DNA of 58,113 bases from an uncultured Mucilaginibacter sp. (GTDB lineage Bacteria > Bacteroidota > Bacteroidia > Sphingobacteriales > Sphingobacteriaceae): the NCBI RefSeq assembly GCF_946479965.1, contig NZ_CAMLHX010000025.1, forward strand, positions 1 through 58,113, given 5' to 3'. Within the stretch, counting starts at the first letter, position 1; each line of letters starts with the position of its first letter. Shown here in pieces: positions 40,724-49,649 of this stretch. Under the pieces are notes generated by a model. The model searched no databases. It saw only the letters and a program-made list of their open reading frames with translations, and was not told the origin of the DNA. Made by a program: the position numbers and the translations under genes.

Positions 40724-42985
40724 TTATTCGGCGGCAAGGTTATTGCTTTTTGCCATATCGCGGGTGCTTTCTGCAAGGCGTATAAATTCAGCCCGGTAGC
40801 CTTGCTCATCTTTTCCCTTTGCGCCTTTGGCTAAACTGATAACCTGGTTAAAGTTGGAACTTTGTTTAAATTGTGAGTTGCGTAGGAGCAAACCATATTC
40901 TGCAACAGCTGCCGCGAATTGCATATCTTCAGATGAGTTGTTTAAAGCGGTGGTCTTGTTTTCCACCACAATTGACTCCATTTTGCTCACATCAGCATTC
41001 GGGTCTTTGTAGCGAAATTTTACGGTCATCAATTCGTCTGATGTGTTTTTAATATCTGTCTTTGGGTCTTTTTGATATTTTAATGGGTCGACGCTACCGG
41101 CGAACATATCATCTTTTACTCCAACCGGGACGATCTCATAAAGCGCGGTTACGTTATGGCCTACGCCCATATCACCGCCTAATTTGGCATCGTTATTAAA
41201 ATCTTCTTTGGCTAGCAGGCGGTCCTCGTAACCCAATAAGCGGTAGGCTTGTACTTTGGCAGGGTTAAACTCAACTTGTAATTTCACATCCTTGGCAACA
41301 GTAAATAAAGTACCGCCAAACTCGGTCACCATGGAGCGGGTAGCCTCGGTAACGTTATCAATATAAGCGTAATTGCCGTGGCCCTTATCAGCCAACAGTT
41401 CCATTTTGCTGTCTTTATAGTTACCCATGCCGAACCCTAAAATAGAGATGCTAACACCGCTTTTGCGTTCTTCCTCTATCAGCTGCTCCATACCCTTATC
41501 ACTTGATAGGCCTACATTAAAATCACCATCGGTAGCCATTACAATACGGTTATTGCCGCCTTTTTTAAAGTTTTGGCGGGCAACGTTATAAGCTAGTTTT
41601 ATGCCGGCACCACCTGCTGTACTCCCTCCGGCATCTAATTGTTCAATAGCATCTTTTATCTTTTGTTTCTGGTCGCCCGGAGTGGCCGGCAGCACTAAAC
41701 CGGCGGCACCTGCGTAGACCACCATGGCTACATGATCAACCGGGCGCAGCTGGTCCACAAGCATTTTAAGGGATGTTTTTACCAGCGGCAGCTTGTTATT
41801 GTCACTCATTGATCCCGAAACATCGATCAAAAAAACCAGGTTACTTGGCGGTAGTTTGGCATTATCAATGGTTTTAGCCTTTAATCCAATGCGCACCAGT
41901 TGATGTTTAGCATTCCATGGCGCAAATACAACTTCGGTTTGTATAGCTACAGGCTTTCCCGCTACCGGTTCAGGCAGATCATATTTAAAATAGTTGATCA
42001 TCTCTTCAATACGCACCGCGTTTTTAGGAGGTAACTGACCGGAATTGATATATCTGCGCACGTTGGCATATGAGGCTACGTCAACATCAGTTGCCAGGGT
42101 AGAGAGCGGAGTGGTTGCGGGATTGATAAATTGATTTTCGATGATGGGGCTATATGACTCGTCGTTATCTGCAACGCGATTAACCAATCCGCTTAGCTGA
42201 GTTTTACTTTTATCTGAATTTATAACTAAACCCGCCACCTTTCCTTGTAGGGGCTGGTTCATAACACGAGGTGCGCTTAAGGCCGGCGGGTTTATTGTAG
42301 CTACTGAACCGGTAATGGCGGTTTTTTTTTGCATGCCGTAGCCCACTATTACCACCTCATTTAACGTTTGATTGTTAGTTGTAGTTAAGTTGAGCACCTT
42401 TTCCGGCTCGCCAGATTTGACACCCGTTCTGCCAGCAGAACTACCATAATCATCAACAACCTGAACTCTTTCAATTATATTGGAAGGAAGGCTTTGCATC
42501 GCCCGCGCGACATCTCCACCGGTATAATCTTTGCCGTTTATTTTCGCTCTCGTTACAGGTTGCCCTTGATAGGTGATACCCCCATTTTTGTCTACTTCAA
42601 AGCCTTCCACCTTTTTAAGCATTTCATCAGCGTTGCCCCTTACCTTATAGGCACTTGCAGCATATGCAACTGTATCGGTTTTATATATTATGCTCCGCTT
42701 CAAATACACATTCAACAAATTGCTTTTGCCAACCCGCAAAGTTTCGGGCTTATACCCTTTGGCGGTAAATACCAATTGATATTTGCTGTCAGTAAGGGCT
42801 ATAGCATAATGGCCTTTTGAATTGGTGTAGACGGGAGTGTTGTTGCCCTCAACCTTTACAGTTATGCCTGTCATGGGCTTTTTATCAAAAGAGTCGTAAA
42901 CGGTTCCGTTGATATTTCTTGGTGCGGTTGGCCCAACCTGTGTAAGGCAAACGGCGGCTGTTAATGCAATAAGATAAGTTCTCAT
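40724..42985 (-). CDS. VWA-domain protein (YfbK-like) with a TonB-plug-like module
   Basis: A 753-residue exported protein. Order: signal peptide (about 1-19), a carboxypeptidase-like regulatory Ig fold (about 24-97), and a plug-like module (about 101-198) running from YKTDTVAYAAS to GEPEKVLNL. Then comes a SusC-type plug signature (about 207-228, LNEVVIVGYGMQKKTAITGS), a YfbK-type N-terminal segment (SYANVRRYINSGQLPP, 305-320), and the von Willebrand A domain with an intact metal site DVSGS (Asp388, Ser390, Ser392; ATDGDFN later). A DUF3520-like C-terminus ends it. VWA proteins bind ligands in a metal-dependent way. It is divergent from a sigma factor gene whose partner carries the same plug module. 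Confidence 0.85.
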   Translation of the reverse strand: MRTYLIALTAAVCLTQVGPTAPRNINGTVYDSFDKKPMTGITVKVEGNNTPVYTNSKGHYAIALTDSKYQLVFTAKGYKPETLRVGKSNLLNVYLKRSIIYKTDTVAYAASAYKVRGNADEMLKKVEGFEVDKNGGITYQGQPVTRAKINGKDYTGGDVARAMQSLPSNIIERVQVVDDYGSSAGRTGVKSGEPEKVLNLTTTNNQTLNEVVIVGYGMQKKTAITGSVATINPPALSAPRVMNQPLQGKVAGLVINSDKSKTQLSGLVNRVADNDESYSPIIENQFINPATTPLSTLATDVDVASYANVRRYINSGQLPPKNAVRIEEMINYFKYDLPEPVAGKPVAIQTEVVFAPWNAKHQLVRIGLKAKTIDNAKLPPSNLVFLIDVSGSMSDNNKLPLVKTSLKMLVDQLRPVDHVAMVVYAGAAGLVLPATPGDQKQKIKDAIEQLDAGGSTAGGAGIKLAYNVARQNFKKGGNNRIVMATDGDFNVGLSSDKGMEQLIEEERKSGVSISILGFGMGNYKDSKMELLADKGHGNYAYIDNVTEATRSMVTEFGGTLFTVAKDVKLQVEFNPAKVQAYRLLGYEDRLLAKEDFNNDAKLGGDMGVGHNVTALYEIVPVGVKDDMFAGSVDPLKYQKDPKTDIKNTSDELMTVKFRYKDPNADVSKMESIVVENKTTALNNSSEDMQFAAAVAEYGLLLRNSQFKQSSNFNQVISLAKGAKGKDEQGYRAEFIRLAESTRDMAKSNNLAAE

Positions 42986-43022
42986 AATAAATATTTTTTA
43001 AGATTTATGGATTTCTGCATGT

Positions 43023-43034
43023 ATGATGCGTCAT
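43023..43034. promoter_or_regulatory. Palindrome in the divergent VWA/sigma region
   Basis: ATGA-TGCG-TCAT lies in the 98-base space between the two divergent starts and could be a shared regulatory site. Short and possibly by chance. Confidence 0.25.
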
Positions 43035-43083
43035 AGTATTGGTTTTCCATAAACGATGTAAAAAAAATTATTTTAGATGCCTG

Positions 43084-43656
43084 ATGAACTTTCTTAAAAG
43101 CCACAACAATAAAAGCCAACCGGCAGATGAAACCCTGCTGTTAAAATACCGGGAAACCGGTGATCTGGAGGTGCTTGCGGCGTTATATGAAAAACATATG
43201 CACCTGGTTTATGGCTTGTGTATAAAATATTTAAAGGATAAAGACACCAGCAAAGATGCAGTAATGCAAATATTTGAGGATTTGATCACCAAGTCGGCAC
43301 GGCATGAGGTTAATAATTTTAAAAGCTGGCTGCATGTGCTTACGCGGAACTTCTGCCTGTCGCAAATGCGGTCGGCTAAGAATAAGCAAACCGAATCATT
43401 AGATGAGATTACCGAAATGTCTGATGGTGCTAAACAGGACAGCGGCTGGGACGACGAAATGTGGAAACTGAATCACTGTAAGCAAAAACTTTCGGCAGAA
43501 CAGCGAACGAGCATCGAATTGTTTTTTATTGCTGACAAATGCTATAAAGAGATAGCCGACAGCACCGGATACGCAGTTAACGAGGTTAAGAGCTACATCC
43601 AGAATGGTAAACGGAATTTAAAAATTTGCATGGAGAGAAATCGTGGGAACAAGTAA
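43084..43656 (+). CDS. ECF-like RNA polymerase sigma-70 factor
   Basis: A 190-residue sigma factor from ATG at 43084; the frame is open from a TTG at 43039, but the N-terminus there does not look like a sigma factor. Region 2 covers about 20-85 (LALLYEKHMHLVYGLC-like, DAVMQIFEDLI), with a short linker, and region 4 about 135-185 (LSAEQRTSIELFF, YKEIADSTGYAVNEVKSYIQNGKRNL). No region 1.1 or 3, as expected for ECF. The next gene overlaps by 14 bases and encodes a membrane protein that looks like its anti-sigma partner. It lies divergent to the VWA gene. Confidence 0.9.
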   Translation: MNFLKSHNNKSQPADETLLLKYRETGDLEVLAALYEKHMHLVYGLCIKYLKDKDTSKDAVMQIFEDLITKSARHEVNNFKSWLHVLTRNFCLSQMRSAKNKQTESLDEITEMSDGAKQDSGWDDEMWKLNHCKQKLSAEQRTSIELFFIADKCYKEIADSTGYAVNEVKSYIQNGKRNLKICMERNRGNK

Positions 43657-44776
43657 AACAAACATATCGCAAATAAACAAGTACGTTAAGGGGAGGCTTA
43701 ACGCACAGGATATGCACCAGTTGGAGCGTGAAACCTATGACGATGCTTTTTTGAACGAAGCTATGGAGGGCTATGAAGAATTGGCAAGCGATGATCACGA
43801 AGAAACGCTTGCTGATCTTAAAAAGCAATTGCACAAGCGGGCTGCCAAAGAAAAGAAAGGCAGCATAATTATGTGGCGCTTGTTGCCAATTGCTGCAAGC
43901 GTGTTGTTGTTGTTGGGCGCGGGATATTGGTTTTTAAAGCCTGACCCTGCTAAAAATCAAAATATACAGATAAAGCCAAAGGATAGTAAAAGCCAAAACA
44001 CGCTTAGCAAAAACGCAGCCCCGAAGACAACCCCAACCGACCGCAAGTTTATGACCGATGCAAGTATTGAGTCTAAAAATATCGAAACGCCTGAACCGGT
44101 TTTAAGGCAAATAACAATTGAAGCCCCTCCATTAATCAAATATAAAACGGATACCGTTGAATACATAGCAAGCGATTACAAAGTAAGAGCAAACGCGAGC
44201 GTTGATGAAATGCTTAAAAAGGTGGAAGGTTTTGAAGTGGATACAAACGGGAGTATAACCTTTAACGGTCAATCTGTGACAAAGGCCCGCTTAAACGGGA
44301 AAGATTATTCTGGCGGTGATGTGTCGCAGGCAATTAAAAGTCTACCTGCCGATATAGTAGAAAAATTTCAGATTGTTGATGATTATGGCGATCAGGCTAG
44401 AAAAACGGGGATTAAAAGTGGGGATGCTGACAAGGTGCTTGTCTTTGCAACGAGCGGGCATGATAAAGATACGGTATACTATTCCGCGGTAGAAATATTG
44501 ACTGATACCACCCGACTTCCTGCACCCAGGATAGGTTGGAATGAATACATGTCTTATATAAGGAGTAAAGCCTTAAATTCGGAGGGCCTAAGTGGCGAAA
44601 CTGAAGTTTCTTTTTTTGTTGGACTCAATGGTCAAATAACCCTGCTACGTACAATTAAGGGAAGCAATACTTTAATTAATAGAAAAACATCTGCTATAAT
44701 CTTAAAGGGGCCAAAATGGCGCGGAGGCCGCAAAGCAAAGGAAGTTAGGCTGAAAATATTTTTTTATAAAAAATAA
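43643..44776 (+). CDS. Anti-sigma-like membrane protein with a TonB-plug-like module
   Basis: A 377-residue protein starting at GTG 43643, overlapping the sigma gene by 14 bases. The cytosolic part (1-75, ISQINKYVKGRLNAQDMHQL and AMEGYEEL) is typical of Bacteroidota sigma-linked anchor proteins and could hold the sigma factor. One membrane segment (about 76-98) follows. The periplasmic part has a Lys/Thr linker, then the plug-like module (about 167-267) that matches the VWA protein at about 65 of 98 positions. The C-terminus (about 300-377) resembles a TonB C-terminal fold (EVSFFVGLNGQITLL). No catalytic motif. The function as anti-sigma is inferred from position and architecture. Confidence 0.75.
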   Translation: MGTSKTNISQINKYVKGRLNAQDMHQLERETYDDAFLNEAMEGYEELASDDHEETLADLKKQLHKRAAKEKKGSIIMWRLLPIAASVLLLLGAGYWFLKPDPAKNQNIQIKPKDSKSQNTLSKNAAPKTTPTDRKFMTDASIESKNIETPEPVLRQITIEAPPLIKYKTDTVEYIASDYKVRANASVDEMLKKVEGFEVDTNGSITFNGQSVTKARLNGKDYSGGDVSQAIKSLPADIVEKFQIVDDYGDQARKTGIKSGDADKVLVFATSGHDKDTVYYSAVEILTDTTRLPAPRIGWNEYMSYIRSKALNSEGLSGETEVSFFVGLNGQITLLRTIKGSNTLINRKTSAIILKGPKWRGGRKAKEVRLKIFFYKK

Positions 44777-44782
44777 CACATG

Positions 44783-46033
44783 TTACGCCCTTTCCTCCCA
44801 TATCATACACAAATGCAATATAGTCTCCACAGCCTTTTGCATATCCTGCACAGATACCCATTCCTGCTTGCCATGAAAAGCATGCTCGCCTGCAAAAATA
44901 TTAGGGCAGGGTAAACCCATAAACGACAGGCGCGAACCATCCGTGCCGCCACGGATGCTGCACAATTTGGCATCTAAACCCGCCCGGCGGATGGCTTCCA
45001 TGCCGTATTCAACTATCTGGGGGTGCTGGTCCAGCACATTCTTCATGTTGCGGTATTGTTCTTTTATCAGCAATTCATAGCTGCTTTCGGGATAGTCTTT
45101 TAGGACATCTTCTGTTATTTTTCTAATAACTCCGGCGTGTTCTGCCAGTTTTGCATCATCAAAATCACGAATGATGAAATCAATTTCTGCCCGTTCCACA
45201 TGTCCGCTTATATTTACAGGGTGCACAAAACCTTCCATTTCGTCCGTTCCTTCGGGGGATAGATCATAAGGCAAAGCCGCTACTATGCGCCCCGCTATTT
45301 TAATAGCGCTCTGCATTTTTCCCTTTGCAAAACCGGGGTGCGAACTAACACCATGAATGATGAGTTTTGCACCATCGGCAGAAAAAGTTTCATTCTCCAT
45401 ATTGCCGGCACTTTCGCCATCAATGGTATAACCGGCATATGCGCCCAGTTTTTGCATATCAACCTTATCTACGCCACGGCCTATTTCCTCATCAGGTGTA
45501 AATAATATGCGGATATCACCGTGTTTTATTTCAGGGTGTTTAAGCAACTGATAACAGGCATCCATAATTTCGGCAAGCCCCGCTTTATTATCAGCGCCAA
45601 GCAAAGTGGTACCGCTGGCGGTAATAATGTCATTGCCAATTTGATTTACAAGATCAGGATGCTCATGCGTTTTTAATACCTGCAACGGATCATCTGGCAG
45701 TATAATATCTTTACCCTGGTAGTTTTTATGAACAAGAGGCTTTACGTTGGCTCCGCTACAATCAGGAGAGGTATCCATATGAGAGCAAAAGCAGATTACG
45801 GGCACGTTTTTCTTCGCTGTATTTGCCGGAATTGTGGCGTAAATGTAGCCATTTTCATCCATGTGGGCATCGGTAACACCCGTCTCTAAAAGTTCGTTTA
45901 CAAGCAAACTACCGAGGTTTTTCTGCCTCGCTGTTGATGGACAGGTAGGCGATGCGGCATCTGACTGTGTATCAATTACAACATATCGTAAAAAACGTTC
46001 AGTTACAGTAAAGTCGGCTGACTTAAAGTTCAT
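44783..46033 (-). CDS. pepT: Peptidase T (tripeptidase, M20 family)
   Basis: A 416-residue M20B metallopeptidase that removes the N-terminal residue of tripeptides. The two-zinc site is visible: His85 and Asp87 (CSHMDTSPD), Asp148 (LLGADNKAGLAEI), the catalytic and ligand glutamates Glu182-Glu183 (TPDEEIGRG), and a last His in FAGEHAFHGKQEWV. The GGTDGSRLSFMG block is typical of PepT. No signal peptide, so cytosolic. Its 3' end lies 6 bases from the end of the convergent anti-sigma-like gene. Confidence 0.96.
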   Translation of the reverse strand: MNFKSADFTVTERFLRYVVIDTQSDAASPTCPSTARQKNLGSLLVNELLETGVTDAHMDENGYIYATIPANTAKKNVPVICFCSHMDTSPDCSGANVKPLVHKNYQGKDIILPDDPLQVLKTHEHPDLVNQIGNDIITASGTTLLGADNKAGLAEIMDACYQLLKHPEIKHGDIRILFTPDEEIGRGVDKVDMQKLGAYAGYTIDGESAGNMENETFSADGAKLIIHGVSSHPGFAKGKMQSAIKIAGRIVAALPYDLSPEGTDEMEGFVHPVNISGHVERAEIDFIIRDFDDAKLAEHAGVIRKITEDVLKDYPESSYELLIKEQYRNMKNVLDQHPQIVEYGMEAIRRAGLDAKLCSIRGGTDGSRLSFMGLPCPNIFAGEHAFHGKQEWVSVQDMQKAVETILHLCMIWEERA

Positions 46034-46089
46034 ATATTTGTAGCGTTACGGGTCCGTTTATTGGTTGTAAAATTGATTAAATTTTTTTT

Positions 46090-46782
46090 GTGAAGAAACT
46101 TCTTTTGTTCTTTTTTCTGACAGGTGTGGCGATAACGGTTAAGGCACAAAGTTATAATTACGGAACATACGGGCTGGGTTTAAATTATAATTCGCTTTAC
46201 CCATATGCAGATTTAGCAAGTGCCAAAACTACCCAGGGTTTTGGCGTTACCGGCTATTACAACCTGTCATTATATTTACCGCTTGGGCTTGAGTTTCAAA
46301 CCGGCCAGCTATCCGGCGGAGGCGTAAATTCAGATTTGCACCACCGTGAATATACAAACAAATTTACCGCTATTATCGCTCGTGGAGACCTTTATTTGGG
46401 GCAGATATTAGACTATGGCTATACTGGGCCAATTAGGTACTTAAAAGATTTTTATATAGGTACGGGTATTGGTGTAATAAGCAATAATATGACAGCTATA
46501 CAACGTGTTCAACAAACTACAGGTTATGTTTTTCCGGGAAAGGACAAGAGCTTGAATTTAATGGTGCCGATACGCATTGGTTATGAACTGAAAATTAACA
46601 ACACATACGGCGAGCCTTTTATAGGAATTAATGTCGGATATGCCATGAATGTTACCTGGGGCGAAGGGCTTGACGGATATGATGATAGTTCTAACCTGTT
46701 TAAAAACAACGCGCCGGACATCTATCGCCAGATATCTGTAGGTTTAAAAGTAAACTTTGGGCCAACCAAGTCAAGTTATTAA
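46090..46782 (+). CDS. Outer-membrane beta-barrel-like protein (230 residues)
   Basis: It starts at GTG 46090. A signal peptide (KKLLLFFFLTGVAITVKAQ) precedes a Tyr- and Gly-rich body of alternating strands (SYNYGTYGLGLNYNSLYPYA, GVTGYYNLSLYLPLGLEFQ, DLYLGQILDYGYTG) and a final strand ending ISVGLKVNFG, the normal end of outer-membrane barrels. No clear family. It heads a plus-strand run with YjbR and a rhomboid protease (9- and 12-base gaps). Confidence 0.7.
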   Translation: MKKLLLFFFLTGVAITVKAQSYNYGTYGLGLNYNSLYPYADLASAKTTQGFGVTGYYNLSLYLPLGLEFQTGQLSGGGVNSDLHHREYTNKFTAIIARGDLYLGQILDYGYTGPIRYLKDFYIGTGIGVISNNMTAIQRVQQTTGYVFPGKDKSLNLMVPIRIGYELKINNTYGEPFIGINVGYAMNVTWGEGLDGYDDSSNLFKNNAPDIYRQISVGLKVNFGPTKSSY

Positions 46783-46791
46783 GCTACCAAA

Positions 46792-47145
46792 TTGAATATA
46801 GAAGAACTACGCAATTATTGCCTGACTAAACCGGGCGTAACTGAAGGCTTCCCTTTCGGCGAAGACACACTTGTTTTCAAGGTTGGCGGAAAAATGTTTC
46901 TGCTAACTGGACTTAGCACAGCCAATAGTTTCAATGTAAAATGTGATCCGGAGCGGGCAATTGAGTTGCGCGAACTATATCCGGAAGTAAAACCAGGCTA
47001 CCACATGAATAAGCAGTTATGGAATACCGTTTATATGGACGGTACCTTACCCGATAAACTGCTTTTAGAAATGATTGACCATTCCTATAGCCTGGTGTTT
47101 GCCGGGTTACCTAAAAAAAACCAGGCTGAAATTAATATACTTTAA
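46792..47145 (+). CDS. MmcQ/YjbR family protein
   Basis: A 117-residue MmcQ/YjbR protein starting at TTG 46792. The family blocks are visible: LRNYCLTKPGVTEGFPFGED, FKVGGKMFLL, FNVKCDPERAIELRE and the end HMNKQLWNTVYMDG. Structures of the family show a CyaY-like/double-wing fold, and DNA binding has been proposed. The usual length is about 115-120, as here. Close packing with the neighbours suggests co-transcription but no shared pathway is obvious. Confidence 0.9.
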   Translation: MNIEELRNYCLTKPGVTEGFPFGEDTLVFKVGGKMFLLTGLSTANSFNVKCDPERAIELRELYPEVKPGYHMNKQLWNTVYMDGTLPDKLLLEMIDHSYSLVFAGLPKKNQAEINIL

Positions 47146-47157
47146 ACCTGATCCACA

Positions 47158-47778
47158 ATGATGCAGTTCTTAACGGAGGCACCGGTTGCCTCATTTATTT
47201 TTGCTTTGACTATTGCATGTTCCATTCTGGCGTTTTCAAACGATGGGGTATATGGAAAAATGATACTTCATCCATATAGTGTAGCACGTAAACACAATGT
47301 ATTTACATTAATAACCAGTGGACTGATCCACGCCGATTGGATGCACCTGGCTTTTAATATGTTCTCGTTTTTTGCCTTCGCATTCCAACTGGAGGTATAC
47401 ATAGGACATTGGCAGTTTGGCGTGCTTTACATCGTGAGCTTAATATTAAGCGACCTCCCAACGGTAGCTAAACATAAAGACCATTACCAATACCACAGCT
47501 TAGGCGCTTCAGGTGCGGTAAGCGCCGTGATATTTGGATACATCATGTATTCGCCGTTTAGTACGCTGATGATAATGCCTATCCCTATTGAAATTTATGC
47601 GGTAGTGTTTGGCGTGCTTTATCTGGTTTATTGTCATTTCGCATCAAAACACGCGCGAGACAACATCAACCATGATGCGCATTTTTACGGAGCCTTATGT
47701 GGAATTTTTTTAACAGTTATACTGCACCCGGGTGTATTGCAAACTTTTGTGCAGCAAATTAAAGCGGTAATTGGATAG
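47158..47778 (+). CDS. Rhomboid family intramembrane serine protease
   Basis: A 206-residue rhomboid with about six membrane segments. The L1 loop motif is LIHADWMHLAFNMFSF. The catalytic Ser118 lies in GASGAVSAVIFG and the catalytic His175 in HDAHFYGALCG, the classical GxSG and H pair. Rhomboids cut transmembrane substrates within the membrane; the substrate is not evident. Two starts are possible (ATGATG). The 3' end overlaps the convergent gene by 20 bases. Confidence 0.93.
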   Translation: MMQFLTEAPVASFIFALTIACSILAFSNDGVYGKMILHPYSVARKHNVFTLITSGLIHADWMHLAFNMFSFFAFAFQLEVYIGHWQFGVLYIVSLILSDLPTVAKHKDHYQYHSLGASGAVSAVIFGYIMYSPFSTLMIMPIPIEIYAVVFGVLYLVYCHFASKHARDNINHDAHFYGALCGIFLTVILHPGVLQTFVQQIKAVIG

Positions 47779-48748
47779 TATTTGCAGGCCTGAAGTTCCC
47801 GTCTTCATCCACTAAAAAACTCATCGGGTTATCGGGGTCCTTTATTATCTCCAGCAACAAAAAGCCCCAATTTTTCCAGAAGCTTTCCAGTACTTGCCCA
47901 TAGGTTTTGTTTTGCCAAAAATCAAACAACGGTTTGCCTGTCATGCCTCGCAGAGGCATGGCTTCAATGTATATTTCATCACCAACGGGCATTACGGTAT
48001 ATTCAGGCAGGCGGTTAAATAGATAAGCTGAGTAAAAAACCCGCGCGCTTATCTCTTCAAACTGAACAGGGTGCAATATTTGCCCTTCAACCTTTGCCAA
48101 TATTTCACGGTGATAATTACGGTTGGCGCCATTGTCCTGAAAACACATTATCAACCCAAAATCGTTAATACGTAAGGCAAAAGTCAGCGTGTTTATCTCA
48201 TCGCGGTAGCCAAATTCCTCTTCGTTATTATCTACCTTAAACAAGAATATGCTGTATGGCGTAAAATCCTCAAACGTTATATTTTGGTTGATGCTTTGCA
48301 GCATTAAATGCAGGTTGCGGAATTTATGGATAATTGACTGCGAAATATTAAAGTCTTCGCCCTGCGAACGCTGCAATTTAATGCCCGATTGTATCTCTGT
48401 AAAAATAATACCGTACAGCAGCTTACCCGCCCATTGAAATAGCTTTAAACTATCTAATTGTTTAACAGCTTCGTGGCCTTTGCCAAACGCGTCAGCAATT
48501 TCTCGCTCAAGCGGTTCAAGGAAACTTTCGTTAATAACCGCGTTGCAAGGCAACTTCAGGTCCTTATAAGTAGCCATGCTTTCATCAAGCATTTTAAACG
48601 GCCGGTCCTCCAGCGCGTAGCGTGTCATTAGCCATTGCGGAAAAATTTGAATGCGTTCTTCTTCGCTGTCAAGCGGAACGCCGGTTAAAAAACAGTTCCG
48701 GTTGCTAAAATTAAAAGCTTCAACAGGCGAATAAATGGGTGTGGCCAT
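47759..48748 (-). CDS. Conserved-looking hypothetical protein (329 residues)
   Basis: A soluble mixed alpha/beta protein without signal or membrane segments. Its start has a CFLTGVPLDSEEERIQIFPQ segment, which resembles the beginning of HNH-related or treble-clef proteins (a single Cys followed by TG), but no second Cys pair follows. The middle is rich in aromatic residues (FNISQSIIHKFRNLHLML; FEEISARVFYSAYLFNRLP) and the end is compact. I recognise it only as a type often seen in Bacteroidota; function unknown. Tail-to-tail overlap with the rhomboid gene. Confidence 0.65.
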   Translation of the reverse strand: MATPIYSPVEAFNFSNRNCFLTGVPLDSEEERIQIFPQWLMTRYALEDRPFKMLDESMATYKDLKLPCNAVINESFLEPLEREIADAFGKGHEAVKQLDSLKLFQWAGKLLYGIIFTEIQSGIKLQRSQGEDFNISQSIIHKFRNLHLMLQSINQNITFEDFTPYSIFLFKVDNNEEEFGYRDEINTLTFALRINDFGLIMCFQDNGANRNYHREILAKVEGQILHPVQFEEISARVFYSAYLFNRLPEYTVMPVGDEIYIEAMPLRGMTGKPLFDFWQNKTYGQVLESFWKNWGFLLLEIIKDPDNPMSFLVDEDGNFRPANTIQLPL

Positions 48749-48793
48749 GGCGGCAAAGATAACAAAAGCTGTTTAGCAGTTTGTTCGCTATCG

Positions 48794-49096
48794 TCATTGA
48801 AAAGCCAGTTTGCGCGGCCGGATAATGTTGCGGCTTAACACAATTATTCGCCATAAAATTATGCACAAAGCAGGTATGCCGAACCAATGCGCATCAAATG
48901 ACCTTGCAATATCGCCATGAAATAGAAATGCTATTGCGTGACCAGTGCCGCAGCCGGGGCACCATGTTATGCCCAAGAGTTTTAACGGGCACAATGAGAA
49001 ATGGGATGGTTGGGCCGGATCGCAGATAGCCAGGGCTATTAAGGCTGCGATCCAGAATATCAATTCAAAATATTTAAAAAATAACTTTTTAATCAA
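48794..49096 (-). CDS. DUF2752 membrane protein
   Basis: A 100-residue protein with two or three membrane segments. The hallmark is LGITWCPGCGTGHAIAFLFHGD, a CPxCG-type Cys pair within the membrane boundary followed by an amphipathic helix, as in DUF2752. Function unknown. Overlaps the upstream DUF4199 gene by 8 bases, so they are co-translated. Confidence 0.9.
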   Translation of the reverse strand: MIKKLFFKYFELIFWIAALIALAICDPAQPSHFSLCPLKLLGITWCPGCGTGHAIAFLFHGDIARSFDAHWFGIPALCIILWRIIVLSRNIIRPRKLAFQ

Positions 49097-49496
49097 GTTT
49101 GTTTGATCTGTTTGCCAGCACCAAAGATACGCCTAAAGCCGATAACAAACCAATAAGCAAAGCGCCGAAAAGTCTGCCCGAAAAGGCGCTGTAATTATTG
49201 CCCTCTGTTACATAATTAATGTAAACAATGCCTGCAAAGGCGGCGATTATACCACCAAAAAGTAATACTTTAAAACTTTGTATAAGGCCCTCTAAAAAGC
49301 TCATGTTGCCCGCCAGATCCACTTCGCGGTAGCTTTTAATAGCCAATAATAATATTACAACAGGTATAAGCACCGAAAAATATTCGTAAGGCGAAGTCTT
49401 ATCATCTTTAATATCATACCCCATCCAGTGCATGATAAATAGCCATAGTCCGCTGAGCACGCCCATAACCAGGCCCCATGTTAATGCATTTTTCAT
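49089..49496 (-). CDS. DUF4199 membrane protein
   Basis: A 135-residue protein with four membrane segments. The family pattern is seen: an N-terminal segment with GVLSGLWLFIMHWMG, then a loop with DIKDDKTSPYEYFSV, a segment with LAIKSYREVDLAGNMSFLEG, and two more hydrophobic segments. Bacteroidota-specific, unknown function. It is the first gene of a pair with the DUF2752 gene. Confidence 0.9.
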   Translation of the reverse strand: MKNALTWGLVMGVLSGLWLFIMHWMGYDIKDDKTSPYEYFSVLIPVVILLLAIKSYREVDLAGNMSFLEGLIQSFKVLLFGGIIAAFAGIVYINYVTEGNNYSAFSGRLFGALLIGLLSALGVSLVLANRSNKLD

Positions 49497-49649
49497 TTTT
49501 ATAAGGTTAAATTGTTGTGTTTGTTGCTAAATAATACGTGTTAAAACACAATACGTTGTTTTAGCTATCATAAAAAGTATTTTTAGGGCGATATTGTTTT
49601 TATGGATATTGCATTAAATATTAAATTAGCCCAAAGCTATTCTGCAAAC

